A stretch of 64,000 nt of DNA, from contig NZ_KE159568.1 in assembly GCF_000403845.2 (NCBI RefSeq), positions 248,001 through 312,000 of the forward strand. Direction: 5' to 3'. This document shows positions 10,451 through 19,302 of this stretch, in pieces. The notes under the pieces are model-generated. The model saw only the letters and a list, made by a program, of their open reading frames with translations. It did no database searches and was not told the DNA's origin. The DNA comes from Eubacterium sp. 14-2. GTDB lineage: Bacteria > Bacillota > Clostridia > Lachnospirales > Lachnospiraceae. Position 1 is the first letter of the stretch. Each line of letters opens with the position of its first letter. The position numbers were made by a program, and so were the translations under genes.

Positions 10451-11992
10451 TTATCGTTTTACCAGCAGTGATTTACCTGTCATTTCTTCCGGCTGTTCCA
10501 TTCCCATAATCTCAATGAGCGTAGGCGCAATATCTGCCAGGCATCCGCCCTCCCGCAGGGTATATGTGTCGTCATAGTTAATCAGAATAAACGGAACGGG
10601 ATTGATGGTATGAGCGGTAAAGCTCTCCCCTGTATTGTAATCAACCAGCTGCTCGGCATTTCCGTGATCTGCGCACAGGAACATGGTGCCGTCTGCCTCT
10701 TTCAGTGCTTCCACTGCTTTTCCCACACAGGTATCCACTGCTTCCACTGCTTTGATGGCTGCCGCTTCCACACCGGTATGGCCCACCATGTCGGGATTTG
10801 CAAAGTTAATGATAATCACATCGTATTTGTCAGATTTGATGGCTTCCACCAGTTTGTCGCACACTTCATATGCGCTCATTTCCGGCTTCAGATCGTAGGT
10901 GGCTACCTTGGGAGAATTTACCAGTATACGGTCTTCTCCCTGATTGGGCTCTTCCACGCCTCCGTTGAAAAAGAACGTAACATGGGCATATTTCTCGGTC
11001 TCGGCAATTCTGGCCTGGGTTTTGCCATGAGCCGCCAGAAATTCTCCGAATGTATTTGTCAGCTCCACTTTATGGAACGCAATTGTTTTATTTGGAATAG
11101 TAACATCATACTCGGTAAAGCAGATATAGGTCACATCTTTTCTTGGGCCTCTGTCGAATCCGTCAAATTCATCCATACAGAAGGTTCTGGTAATCTCTCT
11201 TGCCCGGTCAGGACGGAAATTAAAGAAAATAATGGTATCTTTGTCATTGATGACAGCCAGGGGCTTTCCATCTTTTTCCACCACTGTGGGAACTACAAAT
11301 TCATCGGTTATATCTTCCTCGTAGGAAGCTGCCACTGCCTCCACTGCACTGGCCGCCCGGTTTCCCTCTCCCAGAACAAGGGCTTTGTATGCCTTCTCCA
11401 CTCTGTCCCAGCGGTTATCACGGTCCATGGCGTAGTAACGTCCGGATACCGTAGCAATTTCTCCCACGCCGATTTCCTTCATTTTTGCTTCCAGTTCTTC
11501 CATAAATCCTTTTCCGGAAGTGGGCGCCGTATCACGTCCATCCAGGAAACAGTGTACATATACTTTCTCAAGTCCTTCCCGTCTTGCCAGTTCCAGCAGT
11601 CCGTATAAATGGGTATTGTGGCTGTGCACGCCTCCGTCAGACAGCAATCCATAGAGATGCAGGGCTGAATTATTCTCTTTTGCGTTCTTCATCCCCTTCA
11701 GCAGAGCTTCATTTTTAAAGAAATCCCCGTCTTCAATTTCTTTGGTAATCCTGGTCAGCTCCTGATATACAATTCTTCCTGCCCCCATATTCAGATGTCC
11801 TACCTCGGAATTCCCCATCTGTCCGTCGGGAAGTCCCACGGAAAGTCCGCTGGCATATCCTCTGACAAAGGGACAGTCCTTCATCAGCCCGTCGATATTC
11901 GGTGTACTTGCCTCATACACTGCATTTGCTTCCTGCTTTTCATTTAAACCAAAACCATCCAGAATCATCAATACTGTGGGTTTCCTGCTCAT
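10451..11992 (-). CDS. gpmI: 2,3-bisphosphoglycerate-independent phosphoglycerate mutase
   Basis: The ATG at 11992 gives 513 residues, typical of the Mn-dependent alkaline-phosphatase-superfamily mutase that interconverts 3- and 2-phosphoglycerate. Seen are VLMILDGFG at the N-terminus (metal Asp), the phospho-acceptor serine in GQMGNSEVGHLNMGAGR near residue 62, HCFLDGRDTAPTSG, GRYYAMDRDNRWDR, NFRPDRAREITR, NFANPDMVGHTG and CADHGNAEQL. An upstream in-frame start would reach into the promoter and is rejected. The ribosome binding site AAGGAAG is about 12 bases from the ATG, rather far. The gene heads a run with purC and purB. Confidence 0.97.
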   Translation of the reverse strand: MSRKPTVLMILDGFGLNEKQEANAVYEASTPNIDGLMKDCPFVRGYASGLSVGLPDGQMGNSEVGHLNMGAGRIVYQELTRITKEIEDGDFFKNEALLKGMKNAKENNSALHLYGLLSDGGVHSHNTHLYGLLELARREGLEKVYVHCFLDGRDTAPTSGKGFMEELEAKMKEIGVGEIATVSGRYYAMDRDNRWDRVEKAYKALVLGEGNRAASAVEAVAASYEEDITDEFVVPTVVEKDGKPLAVINDKDTIIFFNFRPDRAREITRTFCMDEFDGFDRGPRKDVTYICFTEYDVTIPNKTIAFHKVELTNTFGEFLAAHGKTQARIAETEKYAHVTFFFNGGVEEPNQGEDRILVNSPKVATYDLKPEMSAYEVCDKLVEAIKSDKYDVIIINFANPDMVGHTGVEAAAIKAVEAVDTCVGKAVEALKEADGTMFLCADHGNAEQLVDYNTGESFTAHTINPVPFILINYDDTYTLREGGCLADIAPTLIEIMGMEQPEEMTGKSLLVKR

Positions 11993-12078
11993 AAGATTTT
12001 CATCTTCCTTTCTTCCTGATAATTTACAGATTGAAACACGGCAAATGGATTCTCCCATTTCCTCTGTTCTCAAGGCAT

Positions 12079-12108
12079 ATTATAACACACCCTGACAGGA
12101 AAATACAA
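12079..12108 (-). promoter_or_regulatory. predicted promoter of gpmI-purC-purB
   Basis: TTGTAT, 18 bases, TATAAT on the minus strand, immediately after the CapA-like gene and about 85 bases before the gpmI start. Confidence 0.6.
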
Positions 12109-12113
12109 TCAGT

Positions 12114-13541
12114 TTATCTGATAACATATCCTTCCGGGTCCACCTGGACTCCTGGTGCGGAAATCTTCTGCATAAAGTCAAGAATCCTCTGCTTTTCCTG
12201 GGGGTCTTCTGTCAGGGACGTGGTACACCCCCGCTGGATGCAGGGCAGAAACCGGACGTCCACCTGATTGTCGTCCGTGTGAATGATCACCTGGAAAATC
12301 CCTGTATCCAGCGTCCTGTTATTAAACCAGAAATTCCCAAGGCTGTATATGATCGGTTTTTCATTGTAAAAATCAAATCCCTGGAGACAGTGGGTATGGC
12401 CGCCCACCACAACATCTGCCCCGGCTTCAATAAAGGCTGATCCCAGCTCTGTCTGGTCTTTCCCGTAATAGCTGGTATTTTCCGTACCCCAGTGAACAAA
12501 AACGATGACATGGTCGCTCTGTTTCCGGGCCTTTTCAATCACCGTCAGAAATTTGTCGGGATTCCGTGTTTTGAGCACTCCCCCGCCGGTTTCTGTGGCC
12601 TCCCTGGTATAGCTGGCAGAACGTTCAATCTGGGTAGCAGATACAATGGCAATTTTCCGCCCGTTTGCAGCAAAATACACAGGTTCCATGGCTTCCTCCA
12701 GATTCCGTCCGGCTCCCACAGTGGGAATCTCTGCTTTCTTAAGTGTATCCAGGGTGTCCAGGAGCGCTTCTTCTCCAAAATCGAATACATGGTTATTTGC
12801 CAGGGACACAATATCTGCCTCCAGTTCCTGCAGCACAGATACCCGTTCCGGATTTGCCCGGAAAGTATAACGTTTCCCCGGCAGAGGCTTTCCTCTGGTA
12901 CTGAAAGTAAATTCATTGTTCAGCATAAGAATGTCTGCATGTTTCATCTCTTCCCGCAGCGCCGGAGAAATACATTCCTGAATCCCTCCTGCTCTTCCAT
13001 CCAGATATTTTGTGGTGGACCATCCTTCCGCCAGGTTAATGTCTCCGGTAAAATCCAGCACAATCCTGTCTGAAGCCCCACACTCTTTTTCATACAGCTT
13101 TATTTCTGCATACTCCGGGTACTGCCCGGTATTTTTACAATATTCTGTCCACAGGATATGAATGGATTTTCCGGTAATCTGATACCAGATTTCCGCATCC
13201 TGTTCCGGGCTATCTGCCATTTTCTTCAGAACAGATATATGTTCCTCTCCGTATTCCTCGAAAAACCATAGAAAAAATGATTTTTCTGCCGGATACCCGC
13301 CCGGAATTTCTCCCGAAACACTGTCCAGAATTTTTTCTATGGCTCTTTCCGGATCTGAAACGGTTTCTTTTCCTTCTGATATTTTCCCGGAGACTGTTTC
13401 GCCGGATATTCCCCCTTCTTTCCACAATGAACTCACAGATACTTCATAAGCGTTCCATACATTCCATGGGCCGCAGCCTGACAGCACTGCTGTCAGGAAA
13501 CACAGAATCAGAATATCCTTATATTTCTTTTGTTTTTTCAT
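12114..13541 (-). CDS. CapA-family (PGA_cap) metallophosphatase-like lipoprotein
   Basis: A 475-residue predicted lipoprotein: basic start MKKQKKYKD, hydrophobic stretch, then the lipobox LSGC with Cys at residue 23. The middle and C-terminal parts match the CapA/PGA_cap domain, which has a calcineurin-like phosphoesterase core: LDFTGDINLAEG, MLNNEFTFSTRG, VSLANNHVFDFGEEALLDTL, VFVHWGTENT and VVGGHTHCLQGFDFY, with the metal-ligand pattern D, N, NNH, H and GHTH. CapA proteins take part in poly-gamma-glutamate capsule formation in bacilli, but no capB, capC or capE gene is present, so the substrate here is unknown. The N-terminal 150 residues are not recognised. Its upstream DNA carries structured repeat copy A. 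Confidence 0.85.
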   Translation of the reverse strand: MKKQKKYKDILILCFLTAVLSGCGPWNVWNAYEVSVSSLWKEGGISGETVSGKISEGKETVSDPERAIEKILDSVSGEIPGGYPAEKSFFLWFFEEYGEEHISVLKKMADSPEQDAEIWYQITGKSIHILWTEYCKNTGQYPEYAEIKLYEKECGASDRIVLDFTGDINLAEGWSTTKYLDGRAGGIQECISPALREEMKHADILMLNNEFTFSTRGKPLPGKRYTFRANPERVSVLQELEADIVSLANNHVFDFGEEALLDTLDTLKKAEIPTVGAGRNLEEAMEPVYFAANGRKIAIVSATQIERSASYTREATETGGGVLKTRNPDKFLTVIEKARKQSDHVIVFVHWGTENTSYYGKDQTELGSAFIEAGADVVVGGHTHCLQGFDFYNEKPIIYSLGNFWFNNRTLDTGIFQVIIHTDDNQVDVRFLPCIQRGCTTSLTEDPQEKQRILDFMQKISAPGVQVDPEGYVIR

Positions 13542-13620
13542 AATCAATTCCCCGTACTGGAACAAAGTGGGCAGGCCCACTTCAGCTCCCCTGACCCCTC
13601 ACTCATGAGGGGCCTGGACA

Positions 13621-13743
13621 CTTTGCGCGCCGAGCACAGTTGCGAAGCAATATTTTACCTCTTGTGCGAGTGCGCATATTATTTTTCTTCTATAGGAAGA
13701 CACTTTCGCACGTTAGCGTGACAGGGTATTTCCTGTAGAAGAA
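13621..13743 (-). repeat. structured interspersed repeat, copy A
   Basis: This block shares an ordered set of matches with 45389-45487: CTTTGCGCGC, GAG, TTGCG-AGCAATA, GCGAG, TGCGCAT and a hairpin with arms TTCTTCTAtAGGAA / TTCCTGTAGAAGAA at 13685-13743. Copy A has an extra inner hairpin (CACG/CGTG). In the minus direction it lies between the etfA terminator and the CapA-like gene. It is followed by two perfect hairpins at 13595-13612 and 13565-13582. It may act as leader RNA or be a mobile repeat. Confidence 0.7.
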
Positions 13744-13800
13744 AAAAACAGGTGTGATTCCGACCATGAATTCTCATCATCACCGAAAATCACACCTGTT
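13742..13800 (-). terminator. intrinsic terminator after etfA
   Basis: A 13-bp stem AACAGGTGTGATT / AATCACACCTGTT with a 28-base loop, followed on the minus strand by a run of seven T. It closes the butyryl-CoA gene cluster. Its T-run touches the outer hairpin of repeat copy A. Confidence 0.85.
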
Positions 13801-13815
13801 ACAGCTTCAGATATA

Positions 13816-14862
13816 TTATTTTGCTACTTCAGCTTTCAGAGCTTCTGTCAGAGCCGGAACAACTTTATGTAAATCTCCAACTACACCGTAGTCAGCTACG
13901 TCAAAGATTGGAGCATCTTCATCTTTGTTGATTGCAATGATGATGTCTGCCTCTTCCATACCTGCCACATGCTGGATTGCTCCGGAAATACCGATTGCAA
14001 AGTATACATTCGGACGAACGGTTTTACCAGTCTGTCCTACCTGTAAATCTACCGGTTTCCATCCGTTTTCCACTACTGCACGGGAGCAGCTTACGGTTCC
14101 GCCGATTACATCTGCAAGATCCTGCAGCATTTTGAAGTTCTCTGCGCTTCCAACTCCACGTCCGCCGGAAACCAGAATCTTTGCTTCCATGATATCTTCT
14201 GTTTCTTTTACAGCTTTTACCACGTTGAGGATTTCAACGTATTTATCATTGGGAGTAAATCCGGGATTGTACTCGATCACATTTGCCTTTGCACCTTTGA
14301 TCGGGTCAATTTTCTGCATAACGCCAGGACGAACGGTTGCCATCTGAGGACGGTTATCCGGACATGCGATAGTAGCGATGGTATTGCCGCCGAAAGCAGG
14401 ACGGGTCATCAGTAACTGATTGTGCTTCTGCTCGTCTTCTTTGCCAGGAACAGGATTCAGCGGGAAATCGCCGATTTCCAGTACGGTACAGTCTGCGGTC
14501 AGACCTGTCTTTACCCTTGCAGATACGCGAGGACCAAGGTCACGTCCGATTGCGGTAGCGCCTACCAGCATGATTTCCGGTTTGTATTCATCAATAACAG
14601 ATGCAAGTGCATGGGTATAAGGCTCTGTTCTGTACTCTTTCAGTTCCGGATCGTCCACAACGATTACCTTATCAGCGCCATACTCTGCCAGCTGGTCTGC
14701 CAGACCTTTTACGTCTGAACCAATCAATACTGCTGTTACATCTGTATTCAAATCTTTTGCCAGGTCTTTTGCCTTGCCAAGCAGCTCAAAAGCAATTCCG
14801 CTTAATACGTTATCTACCTGCTGTGCAAAGACATAAACTCCTTTATATGCTTCTAAACCCAT
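13816..14862 (-). CDS. etfA: electron transfer flavoprotein, alpha subunit
   Basis: The ATG at 14862 (MGLEAYKGVYVFAQQ) gives 348 residues; a GTG four codons upstream is possible but less well spaced. EtfA pairs with EtfB and carries FAD; with Bcd it couples crotonyl-CoA reduction by NADH to ferredoxin reduction in Clostridia (flavin-based bifurcation). The C-terminal FAD-binding part is clear: VSGGRGVGS, GQTGKTVRPNVYFAIGISGAIQH and INKDEDAPIFDVADYG. The N-terminal ETF domain shows ATAIGRDLGPRVSARVKTGLTADC. It is the last gene of thlA-hbd-bcd-etfB-etfA, 34 bases after etfB and just before a strong terminator. Confidence 0.97.
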   Translation of the reverse strand: MGLEAYKGVYVFAQQVDNVLSGIAFELLGKAKDLAKDLNTDVTAVLIGSDVKGLADQLAEYGADKVIVVDDPELKEYRTEPYTHALASVIDEYKPEIMLVGATAIGRDLGPRVSARVKTGLTADCTVLEIGDFPLNPVPGKEDEQKHNQLLMTRPAFGGNTIATIACPDNRPQMATVRPGVMQKIDPIKGAKANVIEYNPGFTPNDKYVEILNVVKAVKETEDIMEAKILVSGGRGVGSAENFKMLQDLADVIGGTVSCSRAVVENGWKPVDLQVGQTGKTVRPNVYFAIGISGAIQHVAGMEEADIIIAINKDEDAPIFDVADYGVVGDLHKVVPALTEALKAEVAK

Positions 14863-14896
14863 TATTTTCACCACTTTCCTTATTTTTACGGATATA

Positions 14897-15682
14897 TTAG
14901 ATTACGTGTTTCTCTTTCAGTTTACCTGTAATATAGGCAACTGCATCTTCCGGTGTATCAGGAATAACTTTTTCTCCGGCACCTTTCTTTACTTTGTCAG
15001 ATGCTTTTGCAATCTTTGTAGGTGATCCTTTCAAACCAAGGTCAGAATCGTCTACATCTTTCAGATCTGCCCGGCCCCATACGGTTACTTCTTTGTCATA
15101 TGCGTCAAAAATTCCGCCTGGTGTCATATAACGCGGCTCGTTTAATTCGGAAAGAGCGGTTACCAGACACGGCATTTTTGCTTTTAATTCATGATATCTA
15201 TCTTCATACTGACGCTGAACTACTACATAGTCTCCGTCAATTTTGATTTCCTGTGCATAGGAAATTACAGGAATGTCCAGATGTTCGGAAATCTGCGGTC
15301 CAACCTGTGCGGTATCTCCGTCAATTGCCTGACGTCCTGTGATAATCAGGTCATATTCCAGATTCCGGATTGCTCCTGCAATTGTAGTAGAGGTAGCCCA
15401 TGTATCTGCTCCTCCCAATACTCTGTCTGTTACAAGGACACCTTTGTCGGCACCCATTGCCATTGCTTCACGAAGAACTTCGTCTGCTTTCGGAAGTCCC
15501 ATGGTAAGTACGGTAACTTCTGCACCATACTGCTCTTTTAATCTGAGTGCTGCTTCCAGTCCGGCTTTGTCGTCGGGATTCATGATGGTGAGCATTGCAC
15601 CTCTGTCCAGAGTACCATCTGGATTGAATTTCACTCCGCCTTTGGTATCTGGTACCTGTTTTATACATACAACGATTTTCAC
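14897..15682 (-). CDS. etfB: electron transfer flavoprotein, beta subunit
   Basis: A 261-residue protein of normal EtfB length, starting MKIVVCIKQVPDTKGGVKF. Other family blocks are NPDDKAGLEAALRLKEQYGAEVTVLTMG, GADKGVLVTDRVLGGADTWATS, TGRQAIDGDTAQVGPQ (flavin/nucleotide site) and the C-terminal recognition loop region SELNEPRYMTPGGIFDAY. It forms the heterodimer with EtfA and docks on butyryl-CoA dehydrogenase. It follows bcd by 34 bases, and etfA follows by a similar gap. Confidence 0.97.
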   Translation of the reverse strand: MKIVVCIKQVPDTKGGVKFNPDGTLDRGAMLTIMNPDDKAGLEAALRLKEQYGAEVTVLTMGLPKADEVLREAMAMGADKGVLVTDRVLGGADTWATSTTIAGAIRNLEYDLIITGRQAIDGDTAQVGPQISEHLDIPVISYAQEIKIDGDYVVVQRQYEDRYHELKAKMPCLVTALSELNEPRYMTPGGIFDAYDKEVTVWGRADLKDVDDSDLGLKGSPTKIAKASDKVKKGAGEKVIPDTPEDAVAYITGKLKEKHVI

Positions 15683-15716
15683 GGTAATTCACTCCTTATG
15701 TTTTGTTTTATTATTT

Positions 15717-16871
15717 TCACTTTAACAATGCGCCGGAAATAACCATACGCTGAACTTCGGAAGTTCCTTCATAAATCTCTGTAATCTTGGCGTCACGCAT
15801 CATACGCTCTACATCGTACTCTCTGATGTATCCGTATCCACCGAAAAGCTGTACGCATCTGGTAGTTACGTCCATGGCAACCTCTGCTGCAAATAATTTG
15901 GCTTTTGCTGCTTCTACAGAGTAAACCTTCTGAGTAGCTTTTGCCATAGCTGCCTTGTAAACCAGCATCTGTGCTGCTTCAATCTTAGCTGCCATATCTG
16001 CTAACTGGAACTGTGTATTCTGCTGCATTGCGATGGAGCGGCCAAACTGTTTTCTCTCTTTTGTATAGGCAACGGTTGCTTCCAGAGCGCCTTCCGCAAG
16101 ACCCAGAGCCTGAGCTGCGATACCGATACGTCCGCCATCCAGAGTATGCATTGCGATTGGGAATCCTTTTCCTTCCGGTCCTAACAGATTCTCTTTCGGA
16201 ATTCTGCAGTCTTCAAAAATCAGTTCATAGGTAGCAGATCCGCGGATACCCATTTTCTTTTCCTTTGTTCCAAAGGAGAATCCGGGTGTTCCTTTTTCTA
16301 CGATAAAGGTGGAGAAATTCTTTTTCTTTCTGCCTCTCTTATCTTCCACAACGCTTGTGATTGCGATTACGATATAGATATCAGCTTCTTTACCATTGGT
16401 GATAAAGCATTTGGAGCCGTTCAGTACCCATTCATCGCCATCCAGAACTGCTTTTGTCTGGCAGCCCTGTGCGTCTGTACCTGCACCCGGCTCTGTCAGA
16501 GCAAATGCGCCCAGCTTCTCTCCTCTTGCAAGAGGTGCAAGATATTTCTGTTTCTGCTCTTCATTACCGTATGTCATAATCGGGTCGCAGCACAGAGAGG
16601 TGTGTGCAGATACGATAACGCCGGTAGTACCGCAAACTTTGGACAGTTCCTCTACGCACATAATGTAGGTAAGAGGATCACAGCCCTGTCCGCCGTACTC
16701 TTTCGGAATCGGAATACCCATGAATCCGATTTTCTGCATTTTCTCTACGGTTCCTCTTGGGAATTTTTCTGTCTCATCAACTTCCTGAGCAAGAGGCTTT
16801 ACTTCATTTTCAGCAAACTCTCTGAACAGAGTTCTCGCCATTTCATGTTTCTTATCTAAAGAAAAATCCAT
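15717..16871 (-). CDS. bcd: butyryl-CoA dehydrogenase (short-chain acyl-CoA dehydrogenase)
   Basis: A 384-residue acyl-CoA dehydrogenase starting [23 protein letters not shown]. It reduces crotonyl-CoA to butyryl-CoA with EtfAB. The FAD/substrate blocks are [14 protein letters not shown] and [15 protein letters not shown]; the C-terminal domain has [44 protein letters not shown] and the catalytic glutamate in [13 protein letters not shown]. The cluster context points to the clostridial Bcd/Etf type. It is preceded by an intercistronic region with two hairpins (16911-16985). Confidence 0.96.
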   Translation of the reverse strand: MDFSLDKKHEMARTLFREFAENEVKPLAQEVDETEKFPRGTVEKMQKIGFMGIPIPKEYGGQGCDPLTYIMCVEELSKVCGTTGVIVSAHTSLCCDPIMTYGNEEQKQKYLAPLARGEKLGAFALTEPGAGTDAQGCQTKAVLDGDEWVLNGSKCFITNGKEADIYIVIAITSVVEDKRGRKKKNFSTFIVEKGTPGFSFGTKEKKMGIRGSATYELIFEDCRIPKENLLGPEGKGFPIAMHTLDGGRIGIAAQALGLAEGALEATVAYTKERKQFGRSIAMQQNTQFQLADMAAKIEAAQMLVYKAAMAKATQKVYSVEAAKAKLFAAEVAMDVTTRCVQLFGGYGYIREYDVERMMRDAKITEIYEGTSEVQRMVISGALLK

Positions 16872-16910
16872 GATACTTTTCCTCCAAACTTTCTTTTATT
16901 TTATGGAATG

Positions 16911-16985
16911 GGACTGCCGCATTAAGATAAACCCAATACGGCAGTTCCTCACATTCTATACGGCGCAGGCAAAAGCCTGCTGCCG
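16911..16985 (-). other. two intercistronic hairpins between hbd and bcd
   Basis: Two stem-loops lie in the 136-base gap: one with CTGCCG/CGGCAG core and flanking pairs at 16911-16948, one GCAGGC-AAAA-GCCTGC extended by CGGC/GCCG at 16961-16985. Neither has a U-tract. They probably affect mRNA processing or stability rather than ending transcription. Confidence 0.5.
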
Positions 16986-17007
16986 GCCATGCTTTCGTCA
17001 ATATGTA

Positions 17008-17847
17008 TTATTTGCTGTAATCATAGAAACCGATTCCGGTCTTCTGTCCCAGCTTACCTGCACGTACCATTTTCTTTAACAATGGATGCGGACGGTATTT
17101 CGGATCTCCTGTCTCATCATATAATACATTCATGATTGCAAGGCAGATATCCAGTCCAACCAGATCTCCCAGTGCCAGAGGTCCCATCGGATGGTTTGCA
17201 CCAAGTTTCATGGCAGTGTCGATACCTTCTACAGAAGCAACACCGTCTGCATAGATTCCAACTGCTTCATTGATCATCGGGATTAAGATTCTGTTTACAA
17301 CAAAGCCTGCTGCTTCATTTACTTCTACCGGGGTCTTGCCGATTTCTTCAGAAATCTTAACGATTTTGTCTTTCATTTCATCCGGTGTGTTCTCACCTTT
17401 GATAACCTCTACCAGTTTCATAACCGGAGCCGGGTTAAAGAAATGCATACCGATAACCGGTCTGTCAAGTCCTGCACCAATTTCTGTAATAGAAAGAGAA
17501 GATGTGTTGCTTGCGAACATGCAGTCTTTCTTTACGATATCCTGCAGTTCTTTGAATGTCTGTTTCTTAACATCCATAACTTCCAGCGCTGCTTCCACGA
17601 TTAAATCGCAGTCACCGCAGATTTCCTTTGTACCTGTGGTAATTTTTGCAAGAATTGCATCTGCTGCTGCCTGATCCATTTTGCCTTTTGCAACTCTCTT
17701 CTCAAATCCTTTTGCAATTTTTTTCTTGCCATTTGCTGCAAATTCGTCATTAATATCGCAAAGGCATACTTCATATCCTTCTGTCTGTGCAAATGCCTGT
17801 GCAATTCCGGAACCCATGGTTCCTGCTCCAATAACGCCAACTTTCAT
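17008..17847 (-). CDS. hbd: 3-hydroxybutyryl-CoA dehydrogenase
   Basis: A 279-residue protein that reduces acetoacetyl-CoA to 3-hydroxybutyryl-CoA with NAD(P)H. The N-terminal Rossmann fold shows [17 protein letters not shown] and a following acidic CDI block. Catalytic and family blocks are [30 protein letters not shown] (active-site His), and [16 protein letters not shown] with [16 protein letters not shown] in the C-terminal domain. It lies 76 bases after thlA behind an intercistronic hairpin. No crotonase gene follows, although crt is usual in this pathway cluster. Confidence 0.97.
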   Translation of the reverse strand: MKVGVIGAGTMGSGIAQAFAQTEGYEVCLCDINDEFAANGKKKIAKGFEKRVAKGKMDQAAADAILAKITTGTKEICGDCDLIVEAALEVMDVKKQTFKELQDIVKKDCMFASNTSSLSITEIGAGLDRPVIGMHFFNPAPVMKLVEVIKGENTPDEMKDKIVKISEEIGKTPVEVNEAAGFVVNRILIPMINEAVGIYADGVASVEGIDTAMKLGANHPMGPLALGDLVGLDICLAIMNVLYDETGDPKYRPHPLLKKMVRAGKLGQKTGIGFYDYSK

Positions 17848-17872
17848 GATAGTCCTCCTTAAATTATTCTAT

Positions 17873-17904
17873 GAGATACCGAAGCGTAACCGCTTCGGTA
17901 TCTC
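17873..17904 (-). other. intercistronic hairpin between thlA and hbd
   Basis: A perfect 14-bp stem, GAGATACCGAAGCG and its complement, with a 4-base loop and no U-tract. It may protect the upstream thlA message or lower downstream expression. Confidence 0.6.
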
Positions 17905-17923
17905 AATTAATGACCAGTTAAAA

Positions 17924-19105
17924 TTAATCTCTTTCCACGATGGTGGAGCATCCCATTCCACCGCCGATACACAGAGTTGCAAGACCTTTCTTAGCGTCTC
18001 TCTTCTGCATTTCATGAAGCAGGGTAACAAGGATACGGCATCCGCTGGCTCCTACCGGATGTCCAAGTGCGATAGCGCCGCCATTTACATTTACCTTGCT
18101 CATATCAAAGTTCAGGTCACGTGCCACTGCCAGAGACTGAGCTGCAAATGCTTCATTTGCCTCTACCAGATCCATATCGTCAATGGTCAGTCCTGTTTTC
18201 TCGAATACTTTCTTTGTGGAAGCAACCGGGCCTACACCCATGATGGAAGGATCCACACCGCCAAGTGCGCCTGCTACGAAAGTTGCCATAGGCTTTACAC
18301 CCAGTTCTTTTGCTTTTTCTTCGCTCATAACAACAACTGCTGCTGCACCGTCATTGATTCCGGAAGCATTTGCTGCAGTTACAATTCCGTCCGGTTTGAA
18401 TGCAGGACGAAGTTTGGAAATGCTTTCTTTTGTTGTGCCGGGACGTGGTCCTTCATCTGTATCTACGATAACTGTTTTCTTCTTCTGTTTTACTTCTACC
18501 GGGACGATTTCGTCTTTGAATTTGCCATCGTTTATTGCTTTTTCACATTTCTGCTGTGAAGCTGCTGCAAACTCATCTAACTGATCTCTGGTCAGTTCCC
18601 ATTTCTCTGCCACGTTTTCAGCAGTGATTCCCATATGGTACTGATTGAATGCATCCCATAATGCATCGTTTACCATGGTATCTACCAGTGTGGCATTGTT
18701 CATTCTGTATCCGTAACGTCCCTGCATAGCAGCATAAGGAGCCATAGACATGTTTTCCATACCGCCTGCCACAACGATGTCAGCATCACCAGCCTGAATC
18801 ATCTGAGCAGCCATATTTACACAGTTCAGACCGGAACCGCATACTACGTTCACAGTAACTGCCGGTGTCTCAATAGGCAAACCTGCATTGATGGATGCCT
18901 GACGTGCCACGTTCTGTCCCAGACCAGCCTGGATAACGCAGCCCATGTATACATGGTCAACCTTGTCAGCCGGAACACCAGCTCTGTTCAATGCTTCTTT
19001 GATAACGATAGTTCCCAATACCGGTGCAGGAGTTGTGCTTAAAGCTCCACCCATAGTTCCGATTGCGGTACGGCATGCGCCTGCCAAAACAACTTTCTTT
19101 GCCAT
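17924..19105 (-). CDS. thlA: acetyl-CoA acetyltransferase (thiolase)
   Basis: A 393-residue biosynthetic thiolase condensing two acetyl-CoA to acetoacetyl-CoA, the first step to butyryl-CoA. It starts [20 protein letters not shown]. The three catalytic regions are present: the nucleophilic Cys in [18 protein letters not shown] (near 88), the active-site His in [16 protein letters not shown] (near 349), and the second Cys in [14 protein letters not shown] (near 384). It is the first gene of the operon. An AAAAGGAG site precedes the ATG. Its 400-base upstream region has two promoter candidates, a leader terminator and a Rex-like operator. Confidence 0.97.
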   Translation of the reverse strand: MAKKVVLAGACRTAIGTMGGALSTTPAPVLGTIVIKEALNRAGVPADKVDHVYMGCVIQAGLGQNVARQASINAGLPIETPAVTVNVVCGSGLNCVNMAAQMIQAGDADIVVAGGMENMSMAPYAAMQGRYGYRMNNATLVDTMVNDALWDAFNQYHMGITAENVAEKWELTRDQLDEFAAASQQKCEKAINDGKFKDEIVPVEVKQKKKTVIVDTDEGPRPGTTKESISKLRPAFKPDGIVTAANASGINDGAAAVVVMSEEKAKELGVKPMATFVAGALGGVDPSIMGVGPVASTKKVFEKTGLTIDDMDLVEANEAFAAQSLAVARDLNFDMSKVNVNGGAIALGHPVGASGCRILVTLLHEMQKRDAKKGLATLCIGGGMGCSTIVERD

Positions 19106-19127
19106 TTTCTTCGTCTCCTTTTAAAAT

Positions 19128-19157
19128 ATTATGTAATCGTGAAAACATTTTTGACAA
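19128..19157 (-). promoter_or_regulatory. predicted proximal promoter of thlA (P2)
   Basis: TTGTCA, 18 bases, CATAAT on the minus strand, ending about 20 bases before the thlA start. The -35 hexamer lies in one arm of an inverted repeat (TTTTTGACAAAA / TTTTGTCAAAAA) that brackets the Rex-like site. Confidence 0.45.
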
Positions 19158-19171
19158 AATCACCAAAATGC

Positions 19172-19189
19172 CTGTTATTTTTTTAACAA
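19172..19189. promoter_or_regulatory. Rex-like operator upstream of thlA
   Basis: TTGTTAAAAAAATAACAG on the minus strand fits the clostridial Rex operator TTGTTAA-N4-TTAACAA with two mismatches. Rex senses the NADH/NAD ratio and is known to repress thiolase/butyryl-CoA operons in Clostridia. Assignment is by pattern only. Confidence 0.5.
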
Positions 19190-19196
19190 TCTTTTG

Positions 19197-19280
19197 TCAA
19201 AAAAAAGGAAAACAGGTTCGCTGGCATTCATTTCTCTGCCATGCCTGCAAAATAATTCTGAAAATTCCTGTTTTTCCCAT
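19197..19280 (-). CDS. possible 27-residue leader peptide ahead of thlA
   Basis: In the leader from promoter P1 an ATG at 19280, eight bases after a GAGGG site, opens a 27-codon frame ending TGA: MGKTGIFRIILQAWQRNECQ followed by RTCFPFF. It overlaps the leader terminator almost completely, the arrangement expected of a translated attenuator, but it has no run of one regulatory codon and no known homologue that I recognise. It may be a chance frame. Confidence 0.25.
   Translation of the reverse strand: MGKTGIFRIILQAWQRNECQRTCFPFF
19199..19277 (-). terminator. leader terminator between two thlA promoters
   Basis: On the minus strand GGAAAAACAGG pairs with CCTGTTTTCC (one bulged A), with an inner GGCAT/ATGCC helix, then a run of eight T. 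It would stop transcripts from P1 before thlA, so it is either an attenuator or the end of a roughly 100-base small RNA. Confidence 0.65.
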
Positions 19281-19302
19281 GTTTTCTTCCCTCGATAAAA
19301 AT

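Noticed and set aside
10610-11608. 332-codon plus-strand frame opposite gpmI
   Set aside because: Antisense shadow of a clear gene; no binding site and no motif.
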